Assembly (NCBI GenBank): GCA_021286885.1
Contig: JAJTBM010000013.1
Location: 1-18,521 of the forward strand
DNA from: Rhodocyclales bacterium
Lineage (GTDB): Bacteria; Pseudomonadota; Gammaproteobacteria; Burkholderiales; Rhodocyclaceae
Length of the DNA stretch: 18,521 nt
Reading direction: 5' to 3'
Below are positions 7,475 to 16,400 of this stretch, one piece after another. Position numbers and translations under genes: made by a program. A model generated the notes under the pieces. The model was given only the letters and a program-made list of their open reading frames with translations. It was not told the DNA's origin and did no database searches. Position 1 is the stretch's first letter. The number at the start of each line of letters is the position of its first letter.

Positions 7475-8635
7475 ATGAGCCTCGCCTGCCGGCTGTGTGA
7501 CCAGCCCCTGTTCCCCGACCCGCTGCTGTGCCAGCACCACATGCCCGCCGCCGCCCAGGAGCTGCCCACCGCCGCCACCCTGAGCGCCGATGGGGGGGTG
7601 AGTCTGGCCCTGCACCAGTGCAGCGCCTGCGGCGTGGTCCAGCTCACCAACCCACCGGTGCCCTATTACCGGGACGTGATCCGCGCTGCCGGGCTCTCGG
7701 CGGAGATGCGCGCCTTCCGCCTCCAGCAGTTTGGCGCCTGGGTGGCCGGGCACGACCTCGCCGGCAAGCCGGTGCTGGAAGTGGGCTGCGGCCAGGGGGA
7801 ATACCTGGCCCTGCTGCGCGAGGCCGGCGTGGATGCGTGGGGCCTGGAGCACCGGGCCGCCTCGGTGGCCCACTGCCAGACCCAGGGCCTGCAGGTCTTG
7901 CAGGGCTTCATGGAAGGCCCTGAAACCCGCTTCGCCGGGCCGGGCGTCCCGGGCCACTTCGACGGCTTTGCGATTCTCAATTTTCTGGAACACATCCCCG
8001 CCGCGCACCGAACCCTGGCCGGCATCGCCGCCCACCTGAGCCCGGGGGCCAGCGGGCTGGTGGAAGTGCCCAATTTCGACATGATCCTGAAGGCCGGGCT
8101 GTTTGCCGAGTTCATCCCGGATCATCTGCACTACTTCACCCAGGCCACCCTCACCGGCCTGCTGGAGCGCAGCGGTTTCGAGGTGCTGGACTGCCGGCCC
8201 GAGTGGCACGATTACGTGCTCTCGGCCACGGTGCGCAAGCGCCAGCCCCTGGACCTGTCCCGCCTCAACCAGCGCCAGCACGCCCTGGCCGACGAATTCC
8301 GCCGCTTTCTGGCCAGCTTTGCGCCGGGCCGGGTAGCGATCTGGGGCGCCGGCCACCAGGCCCTGGCCCTCATCAGCCTGATGGGTATCGCCCCCCACAT
8401 CCGCTACGTGCTGGATTCGGCCCCCTTCAAGCAGGGGCGTTACACCCCGGCCACCCACCTGCCCATCGTGCCCCCCGAGCGGCTGGCCGAGGGCGAGGTG
8501 GATGCGGTCATCGTGCTCGCCGCCAGCTATTCGGACGAAGTGCTGCGCACCCTGCGGGCGCGCCACGGCAGCCGCTTTCGCACCGCTGCCCTGCGTGGCG
8601 AGCACCTGGTCTGCGATCCGGAGCCCCAGCCATGA
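7475..8635 (+). CDS. sugar C-methyltransferase, SAM-dependent (zinc-binding N-terminus, C-terminal Methyltransf_14-type domain)
   Basis: The 386-residue protein has the domain order of NDP-hexose C-methyltransferases such as TylC3. A zinc-binding N-terminus carries Cys5/Cys8 and Cys49/Cys52. The SAM-binding Rossmann domain begins VLEVGCGQGEYL at residue 100. A further C-terminal domain has a second nucleotide-binding-like turn, WGAGHQAL at residues 290-297. Known relatives methylate a carbon next to the keto group of an NDP-4-keto-deoxysugar, so a 4-keto CDP-sugar from RfbG/RfbH is a plausible substrate here; the carbon methylated cannot be read from the sequence. The start has GAGG seven bases upstream. 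The end overlaps the Nudix gene start by 4 bp (ATGA). Confidence 0.88.
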   Translation: MSLACRLCDQPLFPDPLLCQHHMPAAAQELPTAATLSADGGVSLALHQCSACGVVQLTNPPVPYYRDVIRAAGLSAEMRAFRLQQFGAWVAGHDLAGKPVLEVGCGQGEYLALLREAGVDAWGLEHRAASVAHCQTQGLQVLQGFMEGPETRFAGPGVPGHFDGFAILNFLEHIPAAHRTLAGIAAHLSPGASGLVEVPNFDMILKAGLFAEFIPDHLHYFTQATLTGLLERSGFEVLDCRPEWHDYVLSATVRKRQPLDLSRLNQRQHALADEFRRFLASFAPGRVAIWGAGHQALALISLMGIAPHIRYVLDSAPFKQGRYTPATHLPIVPPERLAEGEVDAVIVLAASYSDEVLRTLRARHGSRFRTAALRGEHLVCDPEPQP

Positions 8636-9189
8636 ATGCGCCTCCTTCAAGCCCCGTCACCCCGGACGCCCTGGAGGCCGCCATTGCCACCCTGCAGGCC
8701 GCCGTGGGCTCGGCCCAGGCGGGGCTGCCCGAGCCGGTGTTCCAGCTGGTCAGCAGCCTGACCCCGCTCATCAATGTGGATCTGCTGATCCACGACGAAC
8801 ACGGTCGCTGCCTGCTCACCTGGCGCCACGATGCCTTCTACGGGCCAGGCTGGCACATTCCGGGGGGCATCATCCGCTTCAAGGAAGCCGCCGCCCAGCG
8901 CATTGCCGCCGTGGCCGACCTGGAGCTGGGCTGCAGCGTCACGTTCGCGCCCCTGCCCATCGCCCTGCACGAAATTACCAACCCGAACCGGGACGTGCGT
9001 GGGCATTTCATCTCGCTGCTGTACTCCTGCCGCCTGGCCAGCCCCCCCGACCCGGGCCGGGCCTTTGATCCAGCCAGCCCCCGGGCGGGGGACTGGGCCT
9101 GGCACACGGGCAGCCCGGACAACCTGATCCACCAGCAGCACATCTACCGCCCCTACATCGACAACCCCCTTGCCGGAGTCTGGTCATGA
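8632..9189 (+). CDS. Nudix protein similar to GDP-mannose mannosyl hydrolase
   Basis: The 185-residue protein has a Nudix fold centred on HIPGGIIRFKEAAAQRIAAVADLELG. The box keeps Gly79-X5-Glu85 and a terminal Glu98-X-Gly100, but REUXEE is replaced by a degenerate version (AVADLE). GDP-mannose mannosyl hydrolases (Gmm/WcaH) have a similarly altered box and hydrolyse GDP-sugars by C-O cleavage at the sugar; they often sit in polysaccharide clusters. Other family-like parts are LINVDLLIHDEHGRCLLTWR and the late HQQHIYRPYI segment. An upstream extension of about 25 residues precedes the usual FQLVSSLTPLINVDL start. ATGA overlaps link it to both neighbours. The substrate here could be another NDP-sugar; loss of activity cannot be excluded. 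Confidence 0.85.
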   Translation: MNAPPSSPVTPDALEAAIATLQAAVGSAQAGLPEPVFQLVSSLTPLINVDLLIHDEHGRCLLTWRHDAFYGPGWHIPGGIIRFKEAAAQRIAAVADLELGCSVTFAPLPIALHEITNPNRDVRGHFISLLYSCRLASPPDPGRAFDPASPRAGDWAWHTGSPDNLIHQQHIYRPYIDNPLAGVWS

Positions 9190-10259
9190 GCGCGCTCGAT
9201 ATTCTGGTCACCACCTACAACGGCATCGCCCACCTGGGCGACTGCCTGCAATCCCTCGTCCGACAACGCTTCACCGACTTTCGGGTGCTGGTGATCGACA
9301 ACGCCTCCAGCGACGCCACCCCCGCGCTGGTGGAAGAATGGATGGCCCGGGATGCCCGCATCCACTACCACCGCAACCCCCAGAACATCGGCCACATGCT
9401 GTCCGCCGACACGGCCTACCGGATGACCGGGGCCGAATACGTGCTCCAGATCCACGACGACGACATGCTGCACCCGGACTTCCTCAGCCAGGTGCTGGAA
9501 CAGGGTCTGATGCAGCATCCGGACTGCCCCTTCGCCTACAGCCTGTTTTACCGGCTGGTGGACGGCGCCACCCTGCCCGGCATCCACCAGTACCGGCCCG
9601 AGCTGCCCACCGGCGTGCATGACGTGCTGCCCGCCCTGTGCTTCACCAACTGGATCCTCCAGTCCTTCACCGTGTTCCGGCGGGCATGGTTTGATGCGGT
9701 AGGCGGCTTCCAGCGCCACATCGCCCGGCTCCACCCGGAAGACGCGGTCAAGCTGCGGGGCGGGTTTGTGGATCACTACATGTGGGCCCGGCTCGCCACC
9801 CTGGGGCCCGCCTATGTGGTGGATGAGCCCCTGGGCTATTACCGCATCCACGCCAGCAGCCAGTTCAACCAGTCCAGCGGCAGCCGGCGCCTGATCCAGG
9901 AAGCGATCCGCACCTACGACTACATCTACGACGATCACGACCTGTTCGACGACGTGACCCGCTACCTGGTCAAGCTCAACCAGGCGGGCCGGCTGCTGAC
10001 CCAGTGCGGGCTGATCAAAACCGCCGTCGACATGCTCCAGAGCCCCGACACGGGCCCCGAACTGGCACCCATCCGGCGTGCCTTCCTGCAGGGTCTGCAC
10101 ACCGGGCTGGAGCACATGGTGTTCGATTCCCCCAAGTTTCGGGAGCACTTCCGGCTGGAAACGCCGGAAACCCTGGGCATGCTGGCCCAGATCATCCGCG
10201 ACCTGCCCCCCGACACCACCCTGCGGCCCCGCAACACCCTGCGCGCCCGCATGTCCTGA
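9186..10259 (+). CDS. family 2 glycosyltransferase
   Basis: The 357-residue protein starts with the GT-A nucleotide-binding pattern ILVTTYNGIAHLGDCLQSL and VIDNASSDAT. The DXD-like acidic cluster, IHDDDML, has Asp91-Asp93. An acceptor-side region with FRRAWFDAVGGF, EDAVKLRGGFVDHYMW and PLGYYRIHASSQ follows. A helical C-terminal extension of about 100 residues shows no recognisable motif and no transmembrane segment, so the enzyme is probably cytoplasmic or peripheral. It would transfer a sugar from a nucleotide donor onto a growing glycan or protein; donor and acceptor are not predictable. It overlaps the Nudix gene by 4 bp and is 15 bp before the SDR gene, so it belongs to the same operon. 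Confidence 0.9.
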   Translation: MSALDILVTTYNGIAHLGDCLQSLVRQRFTDFRVLVIDNASSDATPALVEEWMARDARIHYHRNPQNIGHMLSADTAYRMTGAEYVLQIHDDDMLHPDFLSQVLEQGLMQHPDCPFAYSLFYRLVDGATLPGIHQYRPELPTGVHDVLPALCFTNWILQSFTVFRRAWFDAVGGFQRHIARLHPEDAVKLRGGFVDHYMWARLATLGPAYVVDEPLGYYRIHASSQFNQSSGSRRLIQEAIRTYDYIYDDHDLFDDVTRYLVKLNQAGRLLTQCGLIKTAVDMLQSPDTGPELAPIRRAFLQGLHTGLEHMVFDSPKFREHFRLETPETLGMLAQIIRDLPPDTTLRPRNTLRARMS

Positions 10260-10274
10260 GCCGCCACCTGCGCC

Positions 10275-11315
10275 ATGTCTCCCGCCCTGCTTGCCGCCCC
10301 ACTGAACCCGTTTGCCGACTGGGCCGCCCTGCGTGGCGCCCGGATCTTCATCACCGGCGGCACCGGCCTGTTCGGCCACTGGCTGCTGCCCCTGCTCTGC
10401 CGGGCCAGCCAGGCCCATGGGCTGGGGCTCCAGCTCACGGTGCTGAGCCGCGACCCGGCGCGCTTTCTGGCCGCCCACCCGGAACTGGCCGATGATACGG
10501 CGCTCAGCTTCGTCGCTGGGGATGTGCGCGACTTTGCCTTCCCGGCAGGAGAAGTCAGCCATGTGATCCACGGGGCGGCCACCGCCGCTGCCGCCACCTT
10601 CCACCGGCAGGAAGACGCCCTCACCAAGTTCGACACCACCTATGCCGGTACCCGCCGAGTGCTGGATTTCGTGGCCGAACGGGGTATCCCGCGCCTGCTG
10701 GTGCTGGGCTCGGGCGCTTACTACGGCCCCCTCCTGGCGGGCCACACGGCCTACCCGGAGGATTACCCGGTCGCCCCCGACCCCGGCAATCTGGACGTGG
10801 CCATTGGCCATGCCAAGCGGGCGGCGGAGTTCCTGTGCGCGGCCTACGCGGCCCGCCACGGGTTTTCGTATTCGGTGGCACGCTGCTTTTCCTTTGTCGG
10901 CCCCCATCTGCCCCTGGATCTGCACTACGCCATCGGCAACTTCATTCGCGATGCGCTGACGGCGCCCGCCATCACCGTGGGGGGCGACGGCAGCCCGATC
11001 CGCTCTTATCTGTATCTGGGCGACCTGATGGTCTGGCTGCTGACCGTGCTCACCCGGGGCGCCCCGGGGCAGGCCTACAACGTGGGCTCGGATGAAGCGA
11101 TCAGCATCGGCGAACTGGCCCGGCGGGTGGGCGCACTGCTGGCGCCCGGCAAGCCGGTGCACATCCTGGGCCAGCCGAACGGGCTGCCCACCCGCAACAT
11201 CTACGTGCCGGACATCCGCCGCGCCCGGGCGGAACTGGGGCTGGACGTACTCACCCCGCTGGATGATGCGATCCGCATCACCGCCCGCCATGCCGCGCCC
11301 CAAAGGCCGAATTAG
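10275..11315 (+). CDS. extended-SDR NAD-dependent sugar epimerase/dehydratase/reductase, catalytic Tyr not conserved
   Basis: The 346-residue protein has the NAD motif ITGGTGLFGHWL (Gly28-Gly34), LGSGAYYGP around Ser146, and family regions ARCFSFVGPHLPLD, AIGNFIRDAL, GDGSPIRSYLYLGDL and YNVGSDEAISIGELA. It belongs to the extended-SDR nucleotide-sugar group often annotated as epimerase/dehydratase in surface-polysaccharide clusters. The usual YxxxK pair is IGHAK here: Lys181 is present but the Tyr position is Ile177 (codon ATT at 10803-10805). In this pathway a CDP-4-keto-dideoxyhexose or branched-chain ketoreductase (YerF role) is missing, and this is the only candidate in the window; that role is inference. 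No clear ribosome-binding site is visible before ATG 10275, 15 bp after the GT2 stop, so translation may be coupled. Confidence 0.85.
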   Translation: MSPALLAAPLNPFADWAALRGARIFITGGTGLFGHWLLPLLCRASQAHGLGLQLTVLSRDPARFLAAHPELADDTALSFVAGDVRDFAFPAGEVSHVIHGAATAAAATFHRQEDALTKFDTTYAGTRRVLDFVAERGIPRLLVLGSGAYYGPLLAGHTAYPEDYPVAPDPGNLDVAIGHAKRAAEFLCAAYAARHGFSYSVARCFSFVGPHLPLDLHYAIGNFIRDALTAPAITVGGDGSPIRSYLYLGDLMVWLLTVLTRGAPGQAYNVGSDEAISIGELARRVGALLAPGKPVHILGQPNGLPTRNIYVPDIRRARAELGLDVLTPLDDAIRITARHAAPQRPN

Positions 11316-11441
11316 CCCCGGCTGACCGGTCTTTTCCGGCCATGCCCCGCCCGGGCCTGGTTTCACAATGTGCTCAAAGCCGGATAAGCCAATTACCCGG
11401 CTGGCTGCTGTCATTCCCCGACAACCCAGCGAGAGCACACC

Positions 11442-12554
11442 ATGAGCATTGCCCTGACCCCCGACGCCGGCCTCAACCCCGGCGAAGCCGCGAAACGCAA
11501 CGACCTGGCGCAACGCAAGCCCTACATCGCCGCCAAGCTGGCGCGCATCACCGAGATGGAGGAACGCGGCGAGATCAGCCCCATCATCCGGCTGGAAAAG
11601 AGCTATCTGTGCAACTTCACTTGCACCCATTGCTCTGCCGAGTACTACATGGACCGGCACCTTAAAAAGGTTTTTCAGATCGTGGATGAGCGCCGCAAGA
11701 TTGATCTGGACGACATTCGCCGGATTTCCCGCGAAGCCGACGAACTGGGCCTCGCCCGCTTCGTGATTACCGGGGGCGAGCCCCTGGTGATGAAGGACTT
11801 CGATGAGGTGGTGGCCGCCATCGACCCGGATCGCCATTACGTGATCACCGACACCAATGGCTGGTTCCTGGATCTGGCCAAGGCCAAGCACCTGAAATCC
11901 ATCGGCGTTGAAAAAGTCCAGCTCTCGCTGGACAGCATGGTGGAAGCCGATCACGACGCCTTCCGCAACAAGCCCGGCTCCTACAAGCGGGTGATGCGCG
12001 CCATCGACGCGGCCCGGGAGGCCGGCCTCAACCTGATTCTCTCCACCGTGTTGGTCAAGGGCCGGGCCAAGACCGACGAGTTCCGCCAGATGTGCGAATT
12101 CGCCAAGGCCAAGGGCATCGGGCTGTATGTGTCTTACGCCAAGCCCACCGGCTCGTGCACCGAACACCCGGAGTTCGTGATCGAGAAGGAAGACGCCGAC
12201 ATCGTGCGGGAGCTGGAAAAGGAATATCCGGTGTTCACCCACATGACCCCTTCCTACGGCTCCTTCAAGGGCTGCATCACGGTGAAGGGCATCATCACCA
12301 TCACCTCCACCGCCGAGGTGACGCCCTGCCCCTACATTGATTTTTCGCTCGGCAACCTGCGCGAGACGCCCCTCAAGGAAATCCTCGCCCGGGGCATGCG
12401 CAATCCCTGGCTCGGCCCCCACCGGCCCGACTGCCTGATCGGCGAAGACCCCCAGTTCATCAAGATCCACACCGAACGCACCCAGGGCCGCACCCATCTG
12501 CCGGTGCCCTGGGGCCAGGGTTTTTCGGATCACGACAGTCTCCAGGACGAGTGA
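11442..12554 (+). CDS. radical SAM protein with SPASM/Twitch-like C-terminus
   Basis: The 370-residue protein has the [4Fe-4S] radical SAM motif CNFTCTHC (Cys57, Cys61, Cys64) after a helical N-terminus, followed by FVITGGEPLVMKDF (SAM-binding GGEP) and VQLSLDSM. The C-terminal part, GCITVKGIITI and TPCPYIDFSLGNLRETPLKEIL, looks like a SPASM/Twitch auxiliary-cluster domain with Cys278, Cys296 and Cys331 as candidate ligands. Such proteins modify peptides, sugars or cofactors; neither the context nor the sequence shows which. The preceding gap of 126 bp holds a small inverted repeat (AGCCGG at 11378-11383, CCGGCT at 11397-11402) and no obvious promoter. GAGAG lies nine bases before the ATG. 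It is followed at 69 bp by an unrecognised gene, a possible partner or substrate. Confidence 0.9.
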   Translation: MSIALTPDAGLNPGEAAKRNDLAQRKPYIAAKLARITEMEERGEISPIIRLEKSYLCNFTCTHCSAEYYMDRHLKKVFQIVDERRKIDLDDIRRISREADELGLARFVITGGEPLVMKDFDEVVAAIDPDRHYVITDTNGWFLDLAKAKHLKSIGVEKVQLSLDSMVEADHDAFRNKPGSYKRVMRAIDAAREAGLNLILSTVLVKGRAKTDEFRQMCEFAKAKGIGLYVSYAKPTGSCTEHPEFVIEKEDADIVRELEKEYPVFTHMTPSYGSFKGCITVKGIITITSTAEVTPCPYIDFSLGNLRETPLKEILARGMRNPWLGPHRPDCLIGEDPQFIKIHTERTQGRTHLPVPWGQGFSDHDSLQDE

Positions 12555-12623
12555 ACGCACGAGCACGCACGCTCGCGCAGCCCCCCACATACACCCCACC
12601 TTCCGACCCGGGAGCCAGAGACC

Positions 12624-13430
12624 ATGTTTGCCACCGCCGACACCCTGCCCGACCTGTCCCTGTTCGATGAAAGCGGCCGCTGCCTGCCCAAGGGCCTGAA
12701 CGCCCCGGCCCACGCCCGCAGCCGCCGCTACTTCCGCCTCCAACCGCCGCGTCTGGACATGCCCAACCTGCATGCCCGGCTGCGCCAGCACCTGGGCGCC
12801 GGCCAAGGCATCAGCACCCAGGATTTCTGCACCCGGGTGGACGCCCTGCGCGCCAACCTGCAGGCAGACCCCCACCTGGCCGCCATTACCCGGGGCATCG
12901 GGATTCCCTTCATCCTGCCCCGGCTGGAGCACCATGACGTGGGTACCGTGCTGGACAAGCGCTACCTGCCGGCCATTGCCAGCGCCTTTGGCCAGCGCTT
13001 CCCGGATTACCGCTTCACCAGCCACCACACCCGCCCCCTGGCCGGGCTGCTGGGGGTGCTTGAAGGCAGCCGCCACGAACGCCTGATCGAAGCCAGCCAG
13101 GAACGGGAGGTGGTGGGCCTGTACTTCCCTTGCCTCTCGGAATACTCGGTACCCGCCGCCCTCGAACAGGTGGCCCGGCTGCCCGACAACTTTGTGCTGG
13201 CCGGCGGCTATGACACCAGTGCCGCCCTGGTGGCCTGCCCCGAGCTGCTGCTGCGCACCGACGGTTACCCGCCCCTGCTGTGGCTTTCGGCCCTCGCCGA
13301 AAACGGCAAACCCGGCATTGGCTACCACTACGAAGCCTACGGCTACAACCTGACCTTCAACCGGCGCCCCCACCTGGGCATGGCAGCCGAGTACTGGAGC
13401 CACGGCCTGAGCGTGCTGGAAACCGTCTGA
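12624..13430 (+). CDS. unrecognised protein, 268 residues, next to radical SAM gene
   Basis: I do not recognise this family. GGGAG lies nine bases before ATG 12624, and codon use matches its neighbours, so it is very probably real. The protein is soluble-looking, with no signal peptide or transmembrane helix. The N-terminal 90 residues are rich in Arg, Leu and His. A central stretch GIGIPFILPRLEHHDVGTVL and the later YFPCLSEYSVPAALEQV and FVLAGGYDTSAALV look like strand-helix units of an alpha/beta fold, possibly TIM-barrel-like. Two Cys occur in the second half and several His in the middle (HH at about residues 109-110 and 134-135), which could bind metal or cofactor. It is 69 bp after the radical SAM gene and 42 bp before the large glycosyltransferase, so it may act with the former. 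Confidence 0.75.
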   Translation: MFATADTLPDLSLFDESGRCLPKGLNAPAHARSRRYFRLQPPRLDMPNLHARLRQHLGAGQGISTQDFCTRVDALRANLQADPHLAAITRGIGIPFILPRLEHHDVGTVLDKRYLPAIASAFGQRFPDYRFTSHHTRPLAGLLGVLEGSRHERLIEASQEREVVGLYFPCLSEYSVPAALEQVARLPDNFVLAGGYDTSAALVACPELLLRTDGYPPLLWLSALAENGKPGIGYHYEAYGYNLTFNRRPHLGMAAEYWSHGLSVLETV

Positions 13431-13472
13431 CCCCCTCTTCTGCACAAGACTGCAAGACCAAGGAAGGCCCCC

Positions 13473-16400
13473 ATGTCCAGCACGCTCCTGCGTCAGCTCT
13501 ACGGCGCCCGCCGCCATCCCTATTACGTGATGGCCCCGGACTACCGGCGCACCTCCGCCGGCATCCGGGTCATGCACCAGCTCTGCCATGCCCTGCGCCT
13601 GAGCGGGGAGGAGGCCTGGATCGTGACCCAGCAGACCCACCCGGGCCTGGACACGCCCCTCCTGACCGATGAAATCCGCGCCGCCCACCAGAAAGCCGGC
13701 CTGGTGCCCATCGCCATTTACCCGGAAGTGGTGGGCCGCAACCCGCTCAACGGACGCGTGGTGGTGCGCTACCTGCTCAACCGCCCGGGCATGCTGGGCG
13801 AAACCCCGGCCTACGGCGCCGATGATCTGATTTACGTATACGAACCCGAGCTGGCCACCCACAGCGAGCGGGTGGATGGGGTGCTGCACATGCCCTCCAT
13901 CGACACCCGGCTGTTCCATAACCGGGACAACCCGGACGAGGGCCGACGCTCGGGATGCTGCATCTACTTTGGGCGCTACACCGGCGGCCCCCAGGAATAC
14001 GCCGAACTGGCCGCCCGCTGCACCACGATCACCAGCGACTTTCCGGCCAGCCGGGAAGCACTGGCCGCCCTGCTGCGCCGCTCCGAATGGCTCTACTGCT
14101 TCGAAAACACCGCCTTGTCGATGGAAGCCCGCCTGTGCGGCTGCCCGGTGGTGATCCTGCCCGGCCCCATGTTCCGGGCCGAGAGCTTCTTTGGCCGGGA
14201 GCAGGGCTTTGAGCAAGGGGTGGCCTTCTCCGAAGAGCCCGCCGCCCTCGCCCAGGCCCGGGCCAGCGTGGGGCGCATCCCCGCCCTCTACGCCCGGCTG
14301 GAAGAAAAGTTCTGGAGCGGGCTGGACAGCCTGATCGAACAGACCCAGACCCGGGCCCAGGAAGAAGCCGCCCGCATCGGCGAAGAAGACCCGGCCCACC
14401 CCCGGAGCAGCAGCCAGGACCCGGAATACGCCACCTGGCGCGCCCGCCAGAGCCTGCAGGAAGTGGATGCCGAGGTGCTGGCCGAACGCATGGTGCAGCA
14501 CTGGACCCACCGCCCGGGCATCCACCTGATCCTCGAACTGCGCGCCGGCCAGGAGCCCCTGCTGGCCGACACCCTGGACAGCCTGGCTGCCCAGCTCTAC
14601 CCCGAGTGGCTGCTGACCGTGGTGACGGTGCTGGACAAGCCCCCGGTGGCCGATGAGATTCCGAATCTCCAGTGGCTGAGCCTTCGCGACATCACCCACA
14701 CCGATTACGTCATCGACGAAATGGCCAAGGCCTCCCCGGGCCAGTGGGTCGCCCGCATCGTGCCCGGCCTGACCCTGGAACCCCAGGCCCTGCAGGTGGC
14801 AGCGGATTACATCAATGCCCGCCCGGCCTGGCGCCTGATCTACACCGACGAAGACACCCTGGAAGCAGACGGCAGCTACAGCCAACCCCTGTTCAAGCCC
14901 GATTTCAACCTGGACCTGCTGCGCGCCCAGGCCTATTTCGGCAGCCTGGTGCTGGTGGAAAAGCAGGCCCTAGTGGCCGCCGGCAGCTATGGCCCGGGCC
15001 AATACCCCTGGGCCGAAAACTATGACCTGAGCCTGCGGGTGCTGGAACAGCAGGGCGAGGCGAGCATCGGCCACATCGACCAGATGCTCGTGCACCTGCA
15101 TCGTCACAGCCCCCTCAGCCTCAACCCGGCCAGCGAAAAGGCCGCCCTGGAAGCCCATCTGGCCCGTTGCGGGCTGGAAGTGCGGGTACACGACAGCCCC
15201 CTGGCCGGCACCCGCCGGCTGGAACACCTGTGGCCCACCACGCCCCTGGTCAGCCTCATCATCCAGACCCGGGACCGGGAGGAATACCTGCGCCCCCTGC
15301 TGGACAGCCTGCGCGAACGCACCCGCTACCCGGCCTGGGAAGTGGTGCTGGTGGATAACGACAGCAGCGAGCACGACAGCCTCGCCTACCTGGCCGAGCT
15401 GCAGGCCGATCCGTTCTGGAGTGCCCGGCTGCGCATTGTCCCCTGCCCGGGAGACTTCAGCTACGCCCGGGGCGCCAACACCGGCGCCCGCCAGGCCCGA
15501 GGCGCCTATCTGATGTTCCTGGACAACGACATGCACATCGTTCAGGACGAATGGCTGGACCGGCTGATGAGCCACGCCCAGCGCCCCGAGGTGCTGATCG
15601 TGGGCCCGCGCCTGAGCTACCCGGAAACTGGCAAGGTGCAGCAGACCGGCTGGGTGCTGGGCCTGCGGGGCAGTGCCGGCAGCCCCTGGGACAATGATCT
15701 CGAACTGGCCGCCCCCGGCTACATGGGGCGCGGGCTGTGCGATCAGAACGTGGGCGCCATTGGCGGCTCGGCCCTGCTGATCCGCCAGACCGAATTTGCC
15801 CGGGTGGGCGGGATGGACGAGGTGAATTTCCCCCTCGCCCAAAGCGCGCTGGATCTGTGCCTGCGCGTTACCGGCGAAGGGGCCCCGGCGGGTGCCAAGA
15901 TCGTCTGGACCCCCCACTCGATGCTGGTCCATTACGGCAGCGTTTCCCTCAAGGCCCGCCAGCGCAAGACCGAGGTGGCCCTGGCCGACCTGCTTGAAGC
16001 CCAGCGCGCCCACGATCAGGTGGTGGAGCGCTGGCTCCCCCGGCTGGCCCGGGACCCGGCCTATAACCGCCACCTGAGCCTGGTCAGCCCCTTCAAGCCC
16101 GAACATGTGATCCCCATGGACTGGGATCCGAACTTCCACGACCGGCCCCGCATTCTGGGCGTTCCGCTCACCGGCGGCGCTGGGGAATACCGGCTGCGCG
16201 CCCCCCTGCGCGCCCTGGCCCAGCGGGGCCTGGCCCAGACCACCATCTGCGATCCACCCCGAGCCTTTACGGTACGCGTCTTGTCGCCGGTGGAAGTGGC
16301 CCGGGCCGCGCCGGACAGCCTGGTGCTGCATCAACCCCTGGATGATGCCCAGAGCGACGCCCTCGCGGCCTACGCCCGCTTCGTCCCTGAGGTGAAGCGC

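Noticed and set aside
11316..11441. Promoter for the radical SAM gene, with a sigma-28-like GCCGGATAA at 11379-11387
   Set aside because: The element has one base too many relative to GCCGATAA, and no good TAAA box lies at the right distance, so it is not reported as a promoter.
9153..14885. Very long minus-strand open frame (about 1900 codons) opposite the Nudix, GT2, SDR, radical SAM, orphan and large GT genes
   Set aside because: It is antisense to several well-supported genes. Its composition (Gly, Ala, Val, His and Gln rich, no family motifs) is what the G/C-biased third positions of the plus-strand genes produce. Other long antisense frames (5926-7650, 14970-17000) have the same origin.
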